Source of the DNA: Membranipora membranacea
Taxonomy: Eukaryota > Bryozoa > Gymnolaemata > Cheilostomatida > Membraniporidae
Assembly (NCBI GenBank): GCA_914767715.1
Contig: OU612075.1
Span: forward strand, 3,346,001-3,410,000
Direction of reading: 5' to 3'
DNA length: 64,000 bases
Below the pieces are notes generated by a model, which saw nothing but the letters and a program-made list of their open reading frames with translations, searched no databases and was not told the DNA's origin. This document shows positions 34,801-46,497 of the stretch, one piece after another (positions within the stretch are counted from its first letter, which is position 1; every line of letters starts with the position of its first letter). The translations under genes and the position numbers were made by a program.

Positions 34801-37800
34801 TACAAGTAGTGACTTCAGCTCTGAGATCGAATGTTCAAGCAGCCAGTCTATCTGTCCAGACACAGAACGATCAGATGTTCTAAGTCTTCCAGACTTCACA
34901 CGGCCATATTACGCCAGGATACAGGTTGTTAGAAACTTCAATGGAAAAGAGACAGTAGATGAGAAATATACAGATTCTCAGCAGTTTTGTGCAAGTAAGT
35001 AGAGCCACTGTATCACCAGCTCGCAAAAACGGATAATATGACAAAAATCCTTACGATCGCGTTCCCACATGTGTCCATAGGCCCTGGTTTCATTGGCGAT
35101 AAAATAAGGCAATCAAGTTTTTTCATGGGATAATGGTTTTGAACTTTGACATTGCATCATATTAGATGTTATTCTGAAACTTCATAATTGAGTTTTTTTA
35201 ACTTTATTGATCTACTTATCTATGGATTACACTGGGCACTTCTCATCATGTCATGATTGCTGCCACTTGCAACAATGCACAAATCATAGTAAAAATCAAG
35301 GAACAAATCACAATTTTTTGTCAAAAATAATTAAGAGAAAAATAGGACACTCACAGTTTTTTGAATGCCGATTCACGTCAGCAATGACCATTTTGAGTGA
35401 TTGTTTCAATGCAGATGGCAAGCAAACCGACTTCGAGCACTTCGCCACTTCAACGATAATGACCTATCTGATTGGGTCAGCATTCTCAATTCCTAATCAA
35501 AAATCGAAAATCTGTAACATTTGAAAATGACAAGGCATATTCTAATTGTGATATTTTTAATATTGTGTAACTGTAATGCTTAACATATATTATTACTTTT
35601 TATTTACCAGGGCGCCCAATGCTGACCGATAGTCAGATTAGCATCGATGAGTCAGGTGTTCTAAGGCCATGGGAGCTACGGAGTGTCAGCCTACAAACTT
35701 CGGCTCTGGTAAATCAGAAAAATTAACTTAATGAATTTTATTGATCAATTGATTTTCAGCGGAAACAGTCTTTATACTGATGGATGTATACAAAATTATG
35801 TTACATAATTTATAAGTTTTAATTAAGATAAGTTGATCTCACATTTTTGGAACAGAAAAGTTGTAGTCCAAATTGAACCCTCATATCTTGTCTATACAGC
35901 TCTACTTTAATGTAGCATAAATATTAATAAATTGGTATAGTATCAACATGGCTGAATCTGAAGAACTGTGAAGCCCTTGTAAAAGGGCCATATTTATTTG
36001 CTGGTGAGAGCAGATCATGTTTCACTTATGAGGTTTGCAGTTTCACTAAAAAATTAAAAAGTTGTAAAATCAAATCTAAGTGTTTTTTGTCTTGTTGAAA
36101 TGAGTGCTGTTAATTATTTTACAGGGAGATAGCTGTGTCATATCAATTGAGATCACCTGTGGCTCAGGGATTCTGGAAAACCAGCCTAAGTCTGGTGTAT
36201 GGAACTTTACTAAGGACCAGGGTACAACTTTCCTTATCACAGTGTCTGCCAATCTAGTTGGCGGATACCAGCAGCAAGTTTGGTCTAAATCCTACGCAAC
36301 GATGGAAGGTAAAGCGGTTGTGGGCCTATTAATTTGTGTTTTGGGTAGTATTGATCATTCTACCATGTGAGCATTGCGATCGCATTAGTATGCTTAAAGA
36401 TTATTAATTTATTTATTAATGTAATGGAATAATGAAATATTAAATTATGGGTGCCAAAATTGCTTCCCTCATTCAATGATCTAAATTTTATTTTTAGTCC
36501 CTTCGGCTCCAGATGGTCTCAAAAGTGTAGACAGGAGGATTGACTCAGCTACACTAGAATGGCATCTCATCGAGGATTATCATGATGTGATAATCACAAA
36601 CTATCAGGTGAGCCATCATTACTGATCTTGTTAATGATATATTTATATATATCTATACTTTTATTGGCAACCAAAGTCATCTCATTAGAAATGTTTTGCA
36701 CTAAAAAACTATTCTGCAAATAAAAAATAGAAACAATGAAAATAATAAACAGATTGAATAGAATATCATAACCGTCGTTGATCAAGTTGATCTAAACCAT
36801 GATATCAGCCCAGGAGCTGGTCATGTATCATATCAAAGGGAACGATATCTTCAGGTTAATCATGACTTAATATACATTAAACTGTTGCAGGTAGATTGTA
36901 CAGTCTCAAACAACACATTTAACATGGATGCTGACCCGGGATCCTCTGAGGCGCTGACCTTTACTACTAATACACCTGAGATGTCTCACCTTCAGATTAC
37001 TGGTCTTCTCCCTCAAGTTCGATATGAGTGTCAGGTTAAAGCTCTACTTAAAGACGAAGGGTATGGGATCAGTTCAGAGTCTGTGTTTCTATGGACTGAA
37101 CCTGATTGTAAGTAAAAACCTATAAAACTGTATGTTGTCCATTGTCATTGCAATTTAGCGCTGCATGACTACTTGTTTACCATCTCTTGATTAGGGCTAG
37201 ATATCGGGCAGTCTAAGTGCTCAGACTCCAAGGCGCAGGGAGTTACTTGCGCAAGTAACTCCCTGCGCCTTGGAGTCTGAGCACTTAGACTAGGTATCGG
37301 GCTACTCTAAACTACAAAATTAACAAACTTTTAATGGAAGTTAATTAGTATCAGTGCCTTGCCTTCCTCAATGTGATATATTTATGTTTCGGTTTGTAGT
37401 AGTAGTACGAATAGATGTGCTTTGAAGTGAAATAAAGTGAGCGAGCTGCCTGTATCTAAAGCTTGAGTCTGAAAGAGCAAGTCTTTTTCCCATGTAATTT
37501 TTCATGACCATACAAGATTATTCTGAACTATTTGACTACTTCAGATCCAGCGTTGATTATACCCTCTACAAATGGGGAAGATTTGGTGAATGATGGCAGT
37601 GTTACTATCACGCTACCTAATGTCACAACAATGGACAAGTTTGATCAGAGATTCAGCAAGATCTGGATTGTGGTTGAACGGGTTCCTTGGAGCAGACTCA
37701 AAAGATCTACAACAACAACAACTGCTCTCACTATCGACGGCTTGAACACCTACATCACTGCAAAGATAGCACTTCATGATGCAAGCAGTACATTCATTGT

Positions 37801-38814
37801 GGGTGATGGACTGATCTATGGAGGCGCAAATAATAAAGAACTAGAGAATGGAGACTATACCATATATGTGGGATATCAGGCTGTCACTGAAGTAGAGGTC
37901 ACTGAATTCTACCAAATTAACCAGGAGCTATTGAGAGGTTTGTCGGAGAAAAAAAAATTAAATTCAAAGCGGATAACACAAAACACTAGATTACTATTTA
38001 TCTGGAGTAAGTTATGTGGTTTGATGTACCGTATTCAAACATGTACTCACCTGACTTGTCAACAAAACTGCAAAGTCTTTACAGTGTGTATATTTAGGCT
38101 TGATCATGAGGATCAATCATTGAAACAGGGTGTCCACAAGCACAACCTAGAAATCGGGGTTCAGCATTACACCATAGCTTTCCTCTCTGTTTGTTTTTGT
38201 CACAATAACAGAATTTCCTTACTTTCAGTGGTGGTTCCAAATACTCCACAATCAACCCTTCCAATCACTCAGGAGACAGCAGCAAAAAATACTGCTATAA
38301 TAAGTGGTATTGTAGGATGTGTGGTTGGAGTTTTTGTTACTACTGCTACCATGTTGGCTGTGAGATTTTTGCGGCGCCGGAACGGGTACGTGGAAAATTG
38401 ATGATCTACTAATAGAAGTTAAGATATATTTTGTATATAGAAGCAGGTTTTTTGAAGAGTCTAGCTAGGTTGATATCTATCCAATAGATCTGTCTCTATT
38501 CCTAAGATGCATTTATAGATTGAGCGTTGCTGGTCGTTACTCATGTCATGATTATTGTTTCAACTCTCTTTTTTTCTTTCCTCAGATGGTGTGAACGAAG
38601 GAAAAACGTAGCTGGTGACAGACCTCAACAGACAGGCTCAGCACTGCCTGATATACATATATATGATACACCGGGACCAGATCCACATGATGAGAATACA
38701 TACCAGCTAGTAGATCGTTCTCTGCCTGACTCTCATGTATACGCTTCAACTGTAGTAAATCAACCAGATGATAAATCTTATCAGAATGTCGTTCCTGCTG
38801 TGCCTGATAACTGA
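31806..38814 (+). CDS. Single-pass receptor: signal peptide, two PAN/Apple-like, FN3 domains, RPTP-like FN3, TM, four-tyrosine tail
   Basis: Exons: 31806-31884, 32393-32653, 33167-33433, 33858-34346, 34653-34994, 35611-35708, 36125-36308, 36498-36607, 36891-37107, 37545-37937, 38229-38385, 38586-38814; all phases agree, total 2826 nt (941 residues). Residues 1-27 are a signal peptide. 28-113 and 114-202 are PAN/Apple-like Cys-rich modules (AECQRRCVEESTFICAAV and SCMSRCVGYV). 203-365 is a beta-rich domain I cannot name. 366-480 and 574-682 are FN3-like. 480-573 is FN3- or Ig-like. 683-813 resembles the last FN3 of receptor tyrosine phosphatases, with a basic RLKRS stretch and FIVGDGLIYGG. The TM helix is near 833-855 (IISGIVGCVVGVFVTTATML). 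The 80-residue tail has Tyr 892, 905, 918 and 931 but no kinase or phosphatase domain, so signalling would need SH2 partners. Several domains sit in phase 1-1 exons. The exon 4 start could be a few codons earlier. Confidence 0.85.
32098..32113. repeat. Poly-G tract (16 G) in the first receptor intron
   Basis: Sixteen consecutive G in the intron between the signal-peptide exon and the first PAN exon. It could hinder polymerase or sequencing; no function is proposed. Confidence 0.8.
37210..37291. repeat. 82-bp perfect palindrome in intron 9 of the receptor gene
   Basis: Two 41-bp arms meet at TTGC|GCAA (37250/37251) without a loop or mismatch; the arm begins AGTCTAAGTGCTCAGACTCC. The motif ATATCGGGC or GTATCGGGC borders it on both sides in direct orientation (37201-37209 and 37294-37302), suggesting a target-site duplication. 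It may be a very short palindromic transposon remnant. Confidence 0.85.
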
Positions 38815-40140
38815 GTAAGACTACTCATGTTAGAATACCATACTTGATTGTTGCACAACCTTGATAAAAGTAAATGGGCAGACAATTATCCTCTGCCCAA
38901 AGTTTTTAGTTTCTTACCTTACTCACTTTGATAAACTGACCATTAGGTTTCTTGTCAATCCCCTGTACAATGGAATATAGGGAAATGATATTACAGGTGA
39001 TAAGAGCATGCTCTGATGTTCTATTTTAGTCTTCAACTTCCTTTATAATGATATGAACCCGAGGGACTTGAGAATTTGTGAGTTAGATCTTACTGCTTTT
39101 TATTAAGTAATCTTTACCGAGAGGTACTCAACCAACTAATTTTCATTATTTTTGCATATTTTTTTCATCTCAACTTCTACAACAAATACCTGCCAACCAA
39201 ATCCAAATTACTATTTGATGTTTATACTGCCTTAATCAACTTGAACCATCAGGAAGCATTGAGTCTTGAAGGGAAAAATCTTGCATCCTTTCATGACTGC
39301 TTATACTATATTGTGTTGAGAGTTATTCAGACATTCAGTTTTGTCCTTGTAGAGATGTCAGTTGTGAGCTCCTCAGCTGACAAATAGCCCTTATGATAAT
39401 CCTTTCATACAAAACCAAATTTTACTATGCCTTTCACCCATATGCATCATTGTGGCGAAGTTTTTTACTTTCAATTTTGACTTCAAGTTTGAGTTGTCTA
39501 CCGCTCACTTGTGGACTGATAACTCCTTTCATGAGTGTTATTATTTGATGTATTATACTGTATCTTTATATAAGATCAGTTCTGTCTGCAGTGAAGTAAG
39601 GAATAATCAGATATACAATGTGTGCTCTTAGATTTGAGTATCATTTGATAGTGTTATAAAAAATATTGTGCAAGAGACAAAGTGAATTATGCTGGGGCTT
39701 ATTGACAAGTAAAGAGAAAAGCCAAAGAACTATTCAAAATACAAAATAATATTTATGCCAAAATGATATCGGCCCCAGCCAATTTTCAGTGTCTTTTCAT
39801 AGTGTTCACTGGGTAATTATAAAACACTCAAGAGAGGTTGACTGCATTCAAGGAGGAACTTCTCGATTTACATGAGTAAGCTCTGTATACGTATCATCTG
39901 ACATCATTGTGAAGTCAGGAATTCACTTTTCAGGAACAACTGAACAGTCTCAAGAGGGTACAAGGATACTGATTATAAGGTTGGTACCTAAATTATCAAT
40001 AGTATTTTGTTACTTGTCCGTACCCCATGTATGAATAAATCTATATATTGCTTTCAAGAAGATTGAAGATATGGGCAAGTATTAATCATCTGCGGGTAAT
40101 TGAATAATTTCTCAGGCAAACATCCCAGTTTCGGCAAGAA
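38815..40140. other. 3' flank of the receptor gene
   Basis: No gene is seen. The receptor's poly(A) signal is uncertain; the clearest AATAAA I find is at 40034-40039, which would imply a 1.2-kb 3' UTR. Confidence 0.4.
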
Positions 40141-40534
40141 AATTAAACCCCAATAAATCCCCATGAGGAAAATGACAATTAAGGCTACATTTGCAATGTT
40201 TGATTTTTGTCTTTTGACTTTCAACACAAAAAAATGAAAAACAAAATATGGAATATGATTTTCATTTTGTTTTGCAGCATCAAAAATGAAAAACAAAAAT
40301 CAATTCATTTTTTAAATTTTTGTTTTTGTGATTCAAAGTTCATTATGAAAATAGGAATCATATCAATATTTCGGTTTTCATCAATAAGATTTGTTGTTTT
40401 CGAACAATAAACGAAAAACAAGTTGTTTTTTATTTTTTAGCATCAGTGCAAGAATTATAAGGGGAATTTGTTGTTCATTTTAGGACATGCCCTAAAATGA
40501 ACAACAAACGATACTAAGTCCCCTTATAATTCTT
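40141..40534. mobile_element. AT-rich repeat (AAAAAC/AAAAAT-rich) ending in CGATACTAAGTCCCCTTATA
   Basis: Starts near CCCCATGAGGAAAATGACAA and consists of long AAAACAAAAAT-like runs, ending with AAACGATACTAAGTCCCC. It matches the terminal segments of the foldback elements at 50.6-55 kb (for example 51838-52204). At its right end a small hairpin (40450-40534) is made of CAAGAATTATAAGGGG and TTGTTGTTCATTTTAGG with their complements, perhaps a second MITE or a rearranged terminus. Confidence 0.55.
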
Positions 40535-42655
40535 GATTTAACCACTTGCCTTCCAAACTTACTGGTTCACAGCGGTTTTCAGATATTAATACAATTTTGT
40601 TTTCACCACATTTTATGTGAAATAGATGGTACGTGGCAACAACCTGGTATGTAAGAAATTTCTTGATAACCACATTTGCCTAAAACTGTGGGTCGTTTTC
40701 ATCACCGGAGAACGTTGAACTCTTGCAATCCAATCAAGATCGTGCGAGAAGCTGGAGAAATACCAGAGACTCTACCTACGAGTAATGCTGCCAAACCAAG
40801 CCAGCAGTGATTCACGCCAAGCGATTAGCGGAGTCGAAGATATCAGTGTCCTGCTCAGCACACTTTGTCTCCGTTATGTGAGCAAAGTTCAATCTGATGA
40901 CACTCAACCGCTACATACCGACATGGCCACTGGTAGAACATCGACTCACAGTCGCAAGCAGATCAAATCAAAATCTAGAACAGCACTGCGATCTAAGTCA
41001 CTTTTTCAGAGACTTTCGTAATTTACAATATGATTCAATATTTTTTTCGCCATAATTTTGAGTACACATTTTTACTTACGCATTATTAACCTTGTGCATC
41101 TCCCATAATACTGTAAACATGTTCTTATGTGCTCTCCGGAGGTTTGATCAGTAATATAGTTAACATATGACATAACATAACAAAACAAAACATAAATAAA
41201 CTGTAGTGGCTGAAGCTGTACACCAATCCTTCGTTACTGCATCTTTCCATGCAGACCACATTGTATTGTACATATTTTTTTGACATAAAAGGTTCCAAGT
41301 CATTCATGAAGTTTAAGATAAAAGACAAAGTATTGTTCACTTATTGAGTACTTGGCAAGGCATCCATGAATAAAGAGACCGTACTTGAATTTTCATCCCA
41401 ATACCAGTTTCCAAATATAATCCCTCATTGCAATTTGAACTTCATTTTTGTGAACATGGCATTCTTTTGATTTGTAACAATATGCGTACCAGTTTTTGGT
41501 TTTGTTAATGTAGACACTCCTAAAGTTTCTGGTGATAATTGCTTTTGAATCATTGAGAAGTGATCGATTTTGAATATGCGAACCACCATTTAACTCTGCA
41601 AGCTCTTTTTACCTTATCATTTTTACTGACATGTCTGATGCATGAAGTTTAGTTTTATACAACTTAGTGTGCCAAGCTTGAGATTGTAGTGGGAACGACC
41701 GGGTTAAGAATTTGGGTACTCATACTCCTAGTTTGGGCTTAAAACTCTTCATAATAATAATTATGGGTTTATAGGCTGAAGGTTAGCTCGTTTTTATCAC
41801 ACAAAAGTTAATAGCATTGCTGAGATATAAATTATGACAAACAGGGCGATTGCACCTGTCCCAGTTGCTTGGTACCGATAAAGCTGCTCCCTACAGGTTC
41901 ATTGAACTAGTGGTACGAATTTCTGGCTTGCCACAAAAACACAATCATATTCTGGTATACAAATCACAAGGCCACAAGCCAGCATCCACATTGCCAAGGC
42001 CAATGGAGTTCTCAACTGCTGAGGATGATTTCTATGACGTGGCAAGGTGATGTGGCAACTTGATAACCGGATACAACATTTAATGACTTGATACTAGTGA
42101 TCATAAATTGTCAGATTTTGGCGAGACAGGACCAGACCAAGACAGCAGCAAAATTAGAGACGAGACCGAGACATATATCGATGCCGATAAAATTGAAAAC
42201 TGCCATTTTATTGGCATCTGGAAATTGAATATGATACTGAAATGACTTTATTAATTTTGATATTATCATTTTGGAAGATCAACAGTATATTTAGGTGTTT
42301 ACTGTACGTATGGCCCATTGAGTAATCATCATAACAATGTTTACAACGAACAAGTATGGTCATGTTTCAAGAGTATCGCCTGGAGGAGACAAGTCTCACG
42401 AGACCGGGATATTGCCATCACTACTTGATACCCAGGCTAGTGAGACAGTATGGTCTGTAAGAATCACATCAAACCAAAACACCCATGGTCTATAGGTCAA
42501 TAGGTCAATAGATCCTTCCAATGAAATTGTTACTTTCACTGTCTCTGTCTTGCTTTGCAGTCATGACCATAAAAATCAATTCCTGTTACTGCAGGCATCA
42601 TTCAAAAAAATTCAAATATGCGCGGAGGTTTTTAATTTCAGCAGTCACTTTGACC
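40535..42655 (+). mobile_element. Repeat E copy 1, with a LINE reverse-transcriptase C-terminal fragment
   Basis: This repeat is present three times: here, inverted at about 48290-50470, and at about 56000-58050. At 40725-41021 a frame reads CEKLEKYQRLYLRVMLPNQA and ends FQRLS. This resembles the region after the catalytic domain of LINE reverse transcriptases, where LExxQRxxLR is common. The remainder is non-coding, with a run of ACATAACAAAACAAAAC near 41160. The right end is where similarity to the other copies stops, after CACTTTGACC; TRIM-NHL sequence starts directly there. It appears to be a composite of an old LINE 3' end and other repeats. Confidence 0.6.
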
Positions 42656-43409
42656 CAACCAACCAACTCAAACTGTGCTGCACAGCCAAGCTGATGACAC
42701 ACCAAACCAGATAATACTCATCTCAGCAAATAATCAATATTTAGCCTGTATTGATTATACAAATAAAGTATTGAAAGTCTTTTCATCCACCACTGAGGAG
42801 CACCTGTTTGACATCCAGCTGACAGGTATACAGCGTCCATGGGGAGTTCACCTGATCACTGATGCTGTGTTGGTAGCAGATTTGAGAGAAGGGAAACTGT
42901 GTAAGTACGCCCTGTCATCATCAGAAGACCCGATCTGGACATGTACATGACTGAACAGGCCATCAGGAGTAACAACAGATAAAACAGGCTTCATCTATGT
43001 GACAAGTAACGAGTATCCGAAGATATACATCATCTCTCCAGAGGGTCAGTCGTATAATATATTAGAACAAAAGTTTGTTTTATTAAACAATTGCTATCAT
43101 TGCAACTATAAGCAGTGCATTGAATTGAAGAACAAAATGATCAAATTAGGACACAACAAAACAAACTGCTCCTGACACTGTCTGTAATTAGTTGATTATT
43201 TATTAGGTGCCTTACACAATCAAATGCAGCACATATCAGTATTGTGAGAGTTAACATTTTTTCAGGCGAAGAAATTGGAGAACTCACACATGAGAAACTG
43301 AAGGAAGTCATCGACAAAAAGAGCTATCTCCATGACATAGCTATAAAAGGAGGAAAGGTGATGTTAGCATAGAGAGATGCGGGTGTCATGCTCTTCAATG
43401 TGGAGTAAT
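42656..43409 (+). pseudogene. TRIM-NHL C-terminal fragment, left copy, disrupted
   Basis: The 42656-43044 segment encodes NHL-like beta-propeller blades (YLACIDYTNKVLKVFSST, RPWGVHLITDAVLVADL). It starts abruptly at the end of repeat E, so RING, B-box, coiled coil and the first blades are missing. A TGA at 42948-42950 replaces the GGA (Gly) of the right-hand copy. After a GTCAGT donor, a second exon (43266-43409) reads GEEIGELTHEKLKEVIDKKS and has a TAG at 43370-43372. NHL blades bind protein or RNA in intact TRIM-NHL proteins; this copy cannot make one. The SINE-like insertion at 43630 lies just downstream. Confidence 0.75.
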
Positions 43410-43617
43410 AATAATAAAAGAAGAAAAGAAGCTTTCATCCCTACTCTGCTCTCAGCATTGCAGCTCTACTCCATGCTATACTCTCATCCTCAACAGTGTA
43501 CTGCAAAACTAACAGGGTTATCTATTGTGACTGAAACTCATTTAAAAGTCCTTTCTCGAATAGAGGCTGGGCAAAGATTTATTCCATATCATCAGGACAT
43601 TTAAACTTTTTATTTTA

Positions 43618-44448
43618 TTAAGATTTCCTGTGTACTTGTCTACTGACTGACTCATGGAAAGACATGTGACAGCATGGAAAGACATGCTGACAAGCTGGAA
43701 AGACAGCTAAACCTACTACAAGGGGTCCCAGCAATGGGCCATGTAAGGCCAATAACCCTAACACGTACGCTGTGTTTCATAGGGTGGCAATGGTGGATTG
43801 GAATGTGCTGTGGGATGAGAGAACACAACTCCGAGTAGTGAATAGCGGGCTATCTAATTAGCGCCATCGACCCATTCTTTTTTGGGGATGGTGAGATGGC
43901 GCAATCGGTTAGCGCGCTTGCTATTCACTGCCAGGCGATTAGTGCCGCAGGAGTTGTGGGTTCGAGCCCCACTGGGGGAGCTTTCATTGTTGATTGTTCC
44001 AGCCCCCAGCACCCTCGGGTGTATACCTCTCCTGTGTACTTGTCTACTGACTGACTCATGGAAAGACATGTGACAGCATCGAAAGACATGCTGACAAGCT
44101 GGAAAGACAGCTAAACCTACTACAAGGGGTCCCAGCAATGGGCCATGTAAGGCCAATAACCCTAACACGTACGCTGTGTTTCATAGGGTGGCAATGGTGG
44201 ATTGGAATGTGCTGTGGGATGAGAGAACACAACTCCGAGTAGTGAGTAGCGGGCTATCTAATTAGCGCCATCGACCCATTCTTTTTTGGGGATGGTGAGA
44301 TGGCACAATCGGTTAGCGCGCTTGCTATTCACTGCCAGGCAATTAGTGCCGCAGGAGTTGTGGGTTCGAGTCCCACTGGGGGAGCTTTCATTGTTGATTG
44401 TTCCAGCCCCCAGCACCCTCGGGTGTATACCTCTCCTTAAGATTTCCT
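43618..44448 (+). mobile_element. Dimeric tRNA-related retroelement with 12-bp target-site duplication
   Basis: Two direct units of about 404 bp (starting 43627 and 44031) are nearly identical. Each contains GAGATGGCGCAATCGGTTAG (A-box-like) and GTGGGTTCGAGYCCCAC (B box). The insertion is bounded by TTAAGATTTCCT at 43618-43629 and 44437-44448. The right arm of the inverted duplication has one TTAAGATTTCCT (complement at 61905-61916) and no insertion, an intact empty site. Open frames inside are shadows. Confidence 0.85.
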
Positions 44449-45039
44449 AGTTTCTTACTGCACTGATATCATACATTGCTTTCATCCTGAATGACATTAT
44501 TAGGTACTCAAACTATCTAAACCAGGCTCCTCTATAGACATCACCATTTCTCATCTTGTGTTTGTAAATATCTTGGATACCTGGATCATATAGTCTGCAT
44601 GGAAGCAGAACATAGCTTAACATAGCATAGCGATGGCCTTATGCTTTTCATGGTAACATTTAGTATATTTCAAGAGCTTTTTTAACAAGTTTGATACTTA
44701 GATTTATCATTGTTATTATTTTAAATGAAAAAAAATAAGCCACGCAGGAGCATCAAGCAAAAAAAAACTATGGTAAAACGGACAAAAGGCAAATGTCTTA
44801 GAATAAAAGAAGCTCACACTTCATATAGAGTCATGACCTTAACCCTCACTCACCCACAATTTGAATTTTGAGGATCGGATGACTGTAAGCGTTTTCACTA
44901 TTTGCGGGAAATTTGTAAGTCTCAAGTTTTTGAGATCAATTTTGCCTGTTGATCATTTCCTATTTATTTTTATGACTTAGCCCTGCTTTTTTTTATTCTG
45001 ATTCGGAAATTTTTATATGGAGTATGATTATGTTTGTTG

Positions 45040-45250
45040 TAATTGAAAATTAAATCTGCCTAAATCTCTATCCCATCGCTCCTGGCTGAGTGTGCGACAC
45101 CTGCTAGAGGTCTTATCCTCAAATCTTTCACTCATTGATGGAACTATACACATTCTGAGTGAACTAGTTTGAATCAAAAAGCTAGGATATTGAGCAAAGT
45201 GATAGCTAGAATTTGGTTTGAAAGCCAACGCCCTTTCTATTTGAATGAGC
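45040..45250. mobile_element. MITE of the 707-947 family, left arm copy
   Basis: Contains TGATGGAACTATACACATTC and the outer CTTTCTATTTGAA sequence. A matching copy in the other arm lies at about 61090-61300, so this insertion predates the inverted duplication. Confidence 0.5.
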
Positions 45251-46497
45251 CCCTGGATAGTGGATTATTTAAACTCTTATTAATACAATTTATTATTTAA
45301 TATATTAAATACAATCTACACTTAATCTCAGTTCAGACTGTAACATGATATGCTTGCATGGATACTATCAGCGACAGGAATCACTATCAGATACGGGGTG
45401 ACCCTGAAACGCTACGCTAACTTTTACATTCATAACCAATATCATAAACATAAACATCATTAACACCCGTTGAAAAGCTGGGGTCATTGTTGTTGCGGGA
45501 CGGACAGAGCTAAAAACATATTACCGCTAATGCCCATTACCTTTCAATTCATCGAGGAATAATCGGGGCCACAAAATATTATAAGAGTTCATCAATATGT
45601 TTGTAATATTCAGACTTTTATTACCCACTGTTGGATTGGCTGTTTTAGTGTGGCCCAGGCAATGAGTTACAATATTTAACACTGTTTGTTAGAATTTCTC
45701 CACAAATGCCTTATAGCAGCACATTTATAGACAAGCGAGAAGGTGGCTGCTTTTTATCGACTCACACGGAGCTTATGGGAAAAACATATTATTACCTCCT
45801 CTCATACCCATTACTTCTCAATTCATTCATCAGAAACTCGCCATCGAGTGTCAACATTTTACTCATGATGTGGTCGCAAGCTTTCAACATACAGTTTCTA
45901 TTAGCCACCCTAGGGGTGGTGACTTTGCGCAGGTTCAGCAATCATATTATCAAAGAAATGAGACAGAAAAAGCTGTTTTTATCAAAATGAATAGAGGGGT
46001 CAAAGTGACTGCAAGAAATTTCAAAACAGGTGATATTTATTCTAAGAGATATAGCTGATCATAATTTAAAGCTCTACATATCAGCTTCACCCAAATTGCG
46101 CGCTGAGTAGAACGCCCAAGCAGTCCTTCTGAGAAGGCTTTAAAGGTGTTTTTTTACCTCATTTCTTTGATAAAATTACTCGATGTCATTGGATCCAATT
46201 TATGTGACGCTGTTAACCCACAGCACAGCACAACAGATTTCCGATGGTGTACAACAAGGTAATAAATTATCTTTCCAGTTTCTCTACCTTAACTCCCTGC
46301 TAAATTTTAGGCTTTAGCAGCATTTTCTCAACGATTCAGAATAAAGCGAGAGTATTTCTTGCATTAAATTTATTATAAAATAACAAATCGACCAATGCAT
46401 CATACATTTCACATTCAAAGCCTCATCTCTAAACACCGATTGAGCCAAAACGCAACCAATATGTCTAGAAATGTTACAAATGTATCACTGCTGTACT

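Noticed and set aside
43854-44168. 104-codon minus-strand frame
   Set aside because: It lies wholly within the dimeric tRNA-related insertion and is the antisense of its tRNA-like part.
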